In this document: one piece after another, positions 1 to 35,510 of the stretch
Layout: the number at the start of each line of letters is the position of its first letter
How positions within the stretch are numbered: the stretch's first letter is position 1
Assembly (NCBI GenBank): GCA_030141605.1
Contig: JAQGDQ010001098.1
Location: 27,501 to 63,010 of the forward strand
Source of the DNA: Tubiluchus corallicola
Lineage: Eukaryota > Priapulida > Priapulimorpha > Priapulimorphida > Tubiluchidae
Length of the DNA stretch: 35,510 nt
Direction of reading: 5' to 3'
Made by a program: the position numbers and the translations under genes
Notes under the pieces: model-generated
The model's input: only the letters and a program-made list of their open reading frames with translations
What the model was told of the DNA's origin: nothing
Database searches by the model: none

Positions 1-73
1 ATTTATTTGTTTGTTTGTTTGTCTGTTTATTTATTTATTTGTTTGTTTGTTTGTTTGTTTATTTATTTATTTA
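1..73. repeat. TTTG/TTTA tetranucleotide tract
   Basis: Alternating blocks of TTTG and TTTA at the left edge, probably continuing beyond the window. Confidence 0.9.
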
Positions 74-252
74 AATTAATTTTTTTCAGAGCATTAGAAT
101 GCGTAATAAATTATAAATATTATAGTTTAAAAAATTGGGAAAACTAGAAACATTTTAGCTTGGTTTTGATTTTAGGCAGTGACTATTACTTTGGCTCACT
201 AGTGACTTGTAAATGACTATTTCAACGCACGAAAAACTAGTCAAATCATTAT

Positions 253-740
253 TAAATAAATGGATAAACGAATGAGTTCATGGACGAATGAATGAACGAA
301 TGAATGAATGAATGAATGAATGAACGAACGAACGAACGAACGAACGAACGAACGAACGAACGAACGAACGAACGAACGAACGAATGAACGAACGAACGAA
401 TGAATGAATGAAAGAAAGAAGGAAGAAAGGAAGGAAGGAATGATTGGTTGATTGAGTGAATGAATGAATGAATGAATGAATGAATGAATGAATGAATGAA
501 TGAATGGATGGATGGATGGATGGATGGATGGATGGATGGATGAATGAATGAATGAATGAAGGAATGAATGAAGGAAGGAATGAATGAAGGATGGAAGGAA
601 TGAATGAATGGATGGATGGATGGATGGATGGATGGATGGATGGATGGATGGATGGATGGATGGATGGATGGATGGATGGATGGATGGCTGAACGAATGAA
701 TGAATGAATGAACGAACGAACGAGTGAGTGAGTGAGAGGA
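253..740. repeat. Compound GAAT/GAAC/GGAT tetranucleotide array
   Basis: About 490 bases of four-base units that switch in blocks between GAAT, GAAC, GAAG and GGAT. Long minus-strand frames of Ser/Phe/Ile/His here are artefacts of the repeat. It lies 110 bases before the first cyclase exon, inside an intron. Confidence 0.95.
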
Positions 741-851
741 CAAATACATCTAAGTGAGCAAGAGATAGACAACAAGAGCAACTTTCAAAAACTTATAACA
801 GAACAGGTAGCCTGTTCTACCTGACCACTTAGACGGTTTTTTTTACTTCAG

Positions 852-14059
<13,208 letters not shown>

Positions 14060-14071
14060 ACGCAGCACAGA

Positions 14072-14116
14072 AATAAATTATTGTAGTGTTATTTAAAAAA
14101 ATGTTTCAAAAATAAA
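14072..14116 (+). terminator. Candidate poly(A) signals of the cyclase gene
   Basis: AATAAA occurs at 14072-14077 and 14111-14116, 13 and 52 bases after the stop codon. Either could direct 3' end formation; the 3' UTR would be very short. Confidence 0.6.
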
Positions 14117-14310
14117 ATAGTTGCTTGTACCAATGATTGTCCTTGACTGACTGATTGTCGTGTGTATCCGCCTTTGGGGCTCCACTCCTGATTTGGAAGG
14201 TTTACTCCTCTACACATGGCCGTTGGGTCACTTGACCTCCGCCCTCTAGTCGTTGGCTGCTTGTGCAGCTCCTCCGCCTAGTGCTGAGATACAGTGTGGG
14301 CATCCAATAA

Positions 14311-14428
14311 GCCTACAGCACCTGGTATTCCAAGGCGGTCACCCATCCAAGTACTAACCAAGCTCTACGTTGCTTAACTTTGGCGATCAGACAAGAACCG
14401 GTGTTTTCAACGTGATTTGGCCGTAGTT
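14311..14428 (-). rRNA. 5S rRNA-like sequence (pseudogene or 5S-derived SINE head)
   Basis: The minus strand reads CTACGGCC, GAAAACACCGGTTCTTGTC, AAGTTAAGCAACG, TTGGTTAGTACTTGGATGGG, TGACCGCC and ends GGTGCTGTAGGC, matching metazoan 5S rRNA over its full length of about 118 bases, including the internal promoter boxes A and C. Several substitutions (TAGAGCTT where GTCGGGCC is expected; CTTGGAATACCAGG) suggest a decayed copy or a 5S-derived SINE. About 170 bases of unfamiliar sequence follow on the minus strand (14310-14136), as expected of a SINE body. Confidence 0.75.
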
Positions 14429-14534
14429 TGCAACATATAGGTATGAACGCACGCTGTATGGACAGAAGAAAATCATTTTAATTACTCTAAATTTAAATTT
14501 ATGTTGTATTGTCATCATACTTTTTTGAGTTTTT

Positions 14535-14693
14535 GATAGCGCTGCCACCTTCAGGTGTTCTTGTTAAATTGTTAAATCTTTCTCTTTACTGTTTAAATTT
14601 GCATTGGCTTTGGATAGTGCTGCCACCTTCAGGTGTTCTTGTTAAAATTGTTAAATCTTTCTCTTTACTGTTTAAATTTTCGTTGGCTTCTAC
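14535..14693. repeat. 78-bp tandem duplication
   Basis: GCTGCCACCTTCAGGTGTTC starts copies at 14541 and 14619; each runs through TAAATCTTTCTCTTTACTGT. Confidence 0.9.
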
Positions 14694-15266
14694 AGTCTTT
14701 ATGAATGCATAATCTCTAAAACTGTTTTCACACCTAAATAATTTCACCTGTAGTTCTGGTCACTTGGTTTTCTGTTTTTCAACATGACACTACCTCGCTG
14801 TTTATGTAGGCATTTCAGAATAAAATCTGACGTCATGAGGCGTTGCGGCTCTGCCACTGCCTCGTCGCATGGCATCTGTGTGGGCTATCATGGTAAATGG
14901 GCAGGTGGTGAAAACGACGAACTCCTTAAGACATGTGGTATACTGGGCATCAGAGCCAAGCTGATCCACTCAGTAATAAGGGGCTCGTGCAGCATTTGGA
15001 AAAAGTACCTGAGAGGATGATGAAACCTGCCAACAGGAGGGAGTATACTTCCGTCGCCTCTGGCACAGGATGATGCATCCTAGGGCAACCTAGAAGCGAC
15101 ACAGGTGATACGACCGATGCCTGTGAAATTCCGTATGATCATAAATTTCAAGTTTTTTGGTTTCTTCAAACCACTGCAATTTGGTTAACAAACATATCGT
15201 AAATATCCTTGATAGCACCACTAACGCAACGATCAAGTTAGTGATCTGTGAAACAGGCCTGACAGG

Positions 15267-15575
15267 CAGGGCATATTTCAGCTTAAGCGAGACCCGGGGA
15301 AGTGGAGCTTGTGAGGCCCCCTCGGGGGGGGGGGGCGCCATCATGGTTGGCGCCCAGAAAATTTTCGAACTGCTAGAACGCCGGAGAAGCATTTTCGAAG
15401 AGAAAATATGGAATTATACAGTTGTTAAAGGAAAGAACAATTAAAAGAAAAACTGCTTTATAGTCAAGACCAGTCCTTAATACTTGTCAAATAGTCAAAT
15501 CACCTCGGCGCGAGGCCCCCTGAAGGGTGAGGCCCCGGGGAAGTATCCCCACTCCTCCCCCTGAAATAGGCCCTG
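15267..15575 (+). mobile_element. hAT-like MITE copy 2
   Basis: Ends CAGGGCATATTTCAG and CTGAAATAGGCCCTG, flanked by a perfect 8-base duplication CTGACAGG (15259-15266, 15576-15583). The body matches copy 1 over AGAACGCC, GAGAAAATATGG and GTTGTTAAAGGAAAGAACAA but lacks the GA expansion. Noncoding. Confidence 0.88.
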
Positions 15576-15751
15576 CTGACAGGTTCATTCGTGTCTTCAA
15601 ATGCTTCACACGAGTTGTAAAACAAACAGTTAAAATTGATGGATGTATTGGATAGAAATTTTTGGTGTAAAAAATTCATCAGAGCAAAAAATCATGGAGT
15701 TTACCAGTAAAATCGCCAATAAAACTGCTCGCTAGCAGAAACTGTATTTTA

Positions 15752-17216
15752 GGTCTGCACCTTACAGCTCAGAGAAAAGGTAAGATCATAGTCTTATTAC
15801 TGTGTAGTGTGAGTATTAATAGTGGTGTTTCAGTATTAATAGTGGTGTTTGAGTATTAATAGTGGTGTTTGAGTATTAATAGTCGTGTTTGAGTATTAAT
15901 AGTCGTGTTTGAGTATTAATAGTGGTGTTTGAGTATTAATAGTCGTATTTGAGTATTAATAGTGGTGTTTGAGTATTACGGTGGTGTTTTAATAAACAAA
16001 AATATACTATTGATGAGTATTAATAGTGGTGTTTGAGTATTAATAGTGGTGTTTGAGTATTAATAGTGGTGTTTGAGTATTAATAGTGGTGTTTGAGTAT
16101 TAATAGTGGTGTTTGAGTATTAATAGTGGTGTTTGAGTATTAATAGTGGTGTTTGAGTATTAATAGTGGTGTTTGAGTATTAATAGTGGTGTTTGAGTAT
16201 TACGGTGGTGTTTTAATAAACAAAAATATACTATTGATGAGTATTAATAGTGGTGTTCGAGTATTAATAGTGGTGTTCGAGTATTAATAGTGGTGTTTGA
16301 GTATTAATAGTGGTGTTTGAGTATTAATAGTGGTGTTTGAGTATTAATAGTGGTGTTTGAGTATTAATAGTGGTGTTTGAGTATTAATAGTCGTGTTTGA
16401 GTATTAATAGTGGTGTTTGAGTATTAATAGTGGTGTTTGAGTATTAATAGTGGTGTTTGAGTATTAACAGTGGTGTGTGAGTATTAATAGTGGTGTTTGA
16501 GTATTAATAGTGGTGTTTGAGTATTAATAGTCGTGTTTGAGTATTAATAGTGGTGTTTGAGTATTAATAGTCGTATTTGAGTATTAATAGTGGTGTTTGA
16601 GTATTACGGTGGTGTTTTAATAAACAAAAATATACTATTGATGAGTATTAATAGTGGTGTTTGAGTATTAATAGTGGTGTTTGAGTATTAATAGTGGTGT
16701 TTGAGTATTAATAGTGGTGTTTGAGTATTAATAGTCGTGTTTGAGTATTAATAGTCGTGTTTGAGTATTAATAGTGGTGTTTGAGTATTAATAGTGGTGT
16801 TTGAGTATTAATAGTGGTGTGTGAGTATTAATAGTGGTGTTTGAGTATTAATAGTGGTGTTTGAGTATTAATAGTGGTGTTTGAGTATTAATAGTGGTGT
16901 GTGAGTATTAATAGGCGTGTTTGAGTATTAATAGTCGTGTTTGAGTATTAATAGTCGTGTTTGAGTTTCAATAAACAAAAATATACTATTGATGAGTAAT
17001 TGACAAGTTTTGTCGGAAACAATATTTAAATAATTCTTGTTGAAAATATTGTTAATTTCACTTTATCTCTAGCTCAGTATGCATCCACCGTCAACGAGAG
17101 AAAGAAGACAGCTCATGATCGATTTCCTATCAGCCACCCATCCACTTACTAATCAGGATCAACACTGCAAAGTCTGCTATGCAGACATCATGCGTTATGT
17201 TGTAACTGGTTATTGA
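15752..17216 (+). CDS. Weak candidate pair of exons, unknown protein
   Basis: 15753-15779 is a 27-base open segment between gtattttag and gtaaga. 17073-17216 follows the strong acceptor ttcactttatctctag and stays open to a TGA. Joined in phase 0 they read VCTLQLREK, then LSMHPPSTRERRQLMIDFLS, with a Cys pair (HCKVCYAD) and VVTGY at the end. I do not recognise the sequence and see no upstream exon. It could be a terminal exon of an unseen transcript, an alternative end of the cyclase gene, or chance. Confidence 0.22.
15811..16993 (+). repeat. 20-bp minisatellite with higher-order spacer, about 51 units
   Basis: Unit GAGTATTAATAGTGGTGTTT. Blocks of 8, 9, 18 and 16 units, each exactly a multiple of 20 bases, are separated by a spacer made of a variant unit (with TTACGG) plus 24 bases starting AATAAACAAAAATATACTAT. 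Spacers lie at 15971-16014, 16195-16238, 16599-16642 and, shortened, 16963-16993. Confidence 0.96.
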
Positions 17217-17604
17217 AACAGTTCGCTCCTGCCCCATCATTTGGATAATTGTGTGTGTAACGTGTATTGAGTAATGTTCTAGATTTCATATAGAGCGGAA
17301 TGTTTCATTAATGAAAAACACCTTAACGTAATCAACTAAGACATTAATGATGAGATTAATTACTTTATAGATTTAATCACAGTTATAAAAAAATCACAAT
17401 GAGTCTACATCATTATTGTCACAACAAACAGCACCAACTACTTATTCGAAATATTCCGTTAAGAAAATTAATTGATAATTTTTTATTTAACCGAACAAAT
17501 TAGCTGATGCTTATCACAGCTGATTGCTTCGCTATAATTAAAGTTGAAACTTCAAATAAAATTACTCTATAAATTTACAAAATTGCACTAAATGAGCAAC
17601 TTCT
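17217..17604. other. Interval between the two convergent genes
   Basis: AT-rich, no coding or repeat signal seen. AATAAA-like words occur near 17554 (+). Confidence 0.5.
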
Positions 17605-17608
17605 TTTA

Positions 17609-17610
<2 letters not shown>
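17605..17610 (-). terminator. Poly(A) signal overlapping the protease-homolog stop
   Basis: On the minus strand the stop reads TAATAAAAG, so an AATAAA starts inside the stop codon. If used, the 3' UTR would be only about 10-30 bases. Confidence 0.5.
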
Positions 17611-33473
<15,863 letters not shown>

Positions 33474-33583
33474 GTAACAGTCTCCTCTAGACAACACGGA
33501 AAATTCAAAGACTGAAAAAATTCAGTGATGACAGTCAAGTGTCGAAAGATGTCTGTGTTTATTCATCACGACGCTGTCTGTCA

Positions 33584-34230
33584 CGTCTCCCACACTGTGG
33601 TGGATCCATGACCAGAGTGATACATCTCTCACGCTGTGGCGGATCCATGACCAAAGTGGTACATCTCTCACGCTGTGGTAGATCCATGACCAAAGTGGTA
33701 CATCTCTCACGCTGTGGTAGATCCATGACCAAAGTGGTACATCTCTCACGCTGTGGTAGATCCATGACCAAAGTGGTACATCTCCCACACTGTGGTAGAT
33801 CCATGACCAAAGTGGTACATCTCTCACGCTGTGGTGGATCCATGACCAAAGTGGTACATCTCTCACGCTGTGGTGGACGCATGACCAAAGTGATACATCT
33901 CTCACGCTGTGGTGGATCCATGACCAAAGTGGTACATCTCTCACGCTGTGGTAGATCCATGACCAAAGTGGTACATCTCCCACACTGTGGCGGATCCATG
34001 ACCAAAGTGGTACATCTCTTACGCTGTAGTGGATCCATGACCAAAGTGATACATCTCCCACACTGTGGTAGATCCATGACCAAAGTGGTACATCTCCCAC
34101 ACTGTGGTGGATCCATGACCAAAGTCGTACATCTCCCACACTGTGGTAGATCCATGACCAAAGTGGTACATCTCCCACACTGTGGTGGATCCATGACCAA
34201 AGTGGTACATCTCTCACGCTGTGGCGGATC
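33584..34230 (+). repeat. 39-bp minisatellite just upstream of the protease-homolog start
   Basis: About 16 copies of GTGGTACATCTCTCACGCTG and TGGTAGATCCATGACCAAA. Begins about 110 bases upstream of the start codon. Unit length is divisible by three and free of stops, so long frames appear in several registers on both strands; repeated in-frame Cys and Met have no supporting context. Confidence 0.95.

Positions 34231-35510
<1,280 letters not shown>

Noticed and set aside
252-781. Two long Ser/Phe/Ile/His frames on the minus strand
   Set aside because: Pure product of the tetranucleotide array; every frame is open because the units lack stops.
14784-15020. 78-residue frame with several Cys and basic residues
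   Set aside because: No motif recognised, no splice context, and it sits among SINE and MITE debris. Not supported as a gene.
15811-16993. CRISPR-like array
   Set aside because: 20-base units are directly adjacent without unique spacers, and the genome is eukaryotic.

Overview
The window is animal nuclear DNA. Short coding exons with GT/AG splice sites and consistent phases are separated by kilobase introns. There is much simple-sequence and minisatellite DNA, decayed LINE fragments, and short DNA transposons with target-site duplications. Base composition is AT-rich. Gene content (receptor guanylate cyclase; secreted CUB-CUB-LDLa-trypsin protein) fits a metazoan, probably an invertebrate; I cannot name the phylum. 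No bacterial-style genes, operons or CRISPR are present.

Two genes converge tail to tail and hold nearly all the coding sequence. Gene 1 (+, 852-14059) is the 3' part of a membrane guanylate cyclase: eight exons give 375 residues covering the end of the kinase-homology domain, the coiled-coil linker and the cyclase domain, ending in a stop and poly(A) signals. Its 5' part lies off the left edge. Gene 2 (-, 33473-17609) appears complete: eleven exons in perfect phase give a 584-residue secreted protein with signal peptide, two CUB domains, one LDL-receptor class A domain and a chymotrypsin-fold domain. Both are predicted pseudoenzymes. The cyclase has lost both metal-binding aspartates (the positions read Arg and Asn). 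The protease has His57 and Asp102 but Asp instead of Ser195.

Layout: 1-850 tetranucleotide DNA; 852-14059 cyclase gene, with arrays of 42, 38, 16, 124, 54 and 63 bp units in its introns, a hAT-like MITE inside a LINE remnant, and a dispersed repeat; 14136-17217 the interval between the genes, with a 5S rRNA-like sequence, a second MITE, a 20-bp higher-order array and a weak candidate pair of exons; 17609-33473 protease gene, with GATA, GTCAA and GAAT arrays, two more LINE remnants, a third MITE, a tRNA-like fragment, a CTA/TAG palindrome, a 27-bp array and a TTAA-flanked MITE; 33474-35510 upstream flank with a 39-bp array and a long GA tract running off the window.

The most unusual structural feature is that two arrays, one in each gene, start at a 5' splice site and copy it: 14 copies of the cyclase exon 4 donor (124-bp unit) and about 16 copies of the protease exon 2 donor (27-bp unit). 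A third array, in cyclase intron 7, repeats an acceptor-like tract nine times. Both genes therefore carry dense decoy splice signals, which could affect splicing. All functional statements are inferred from sequence read by eye; no searches were run.
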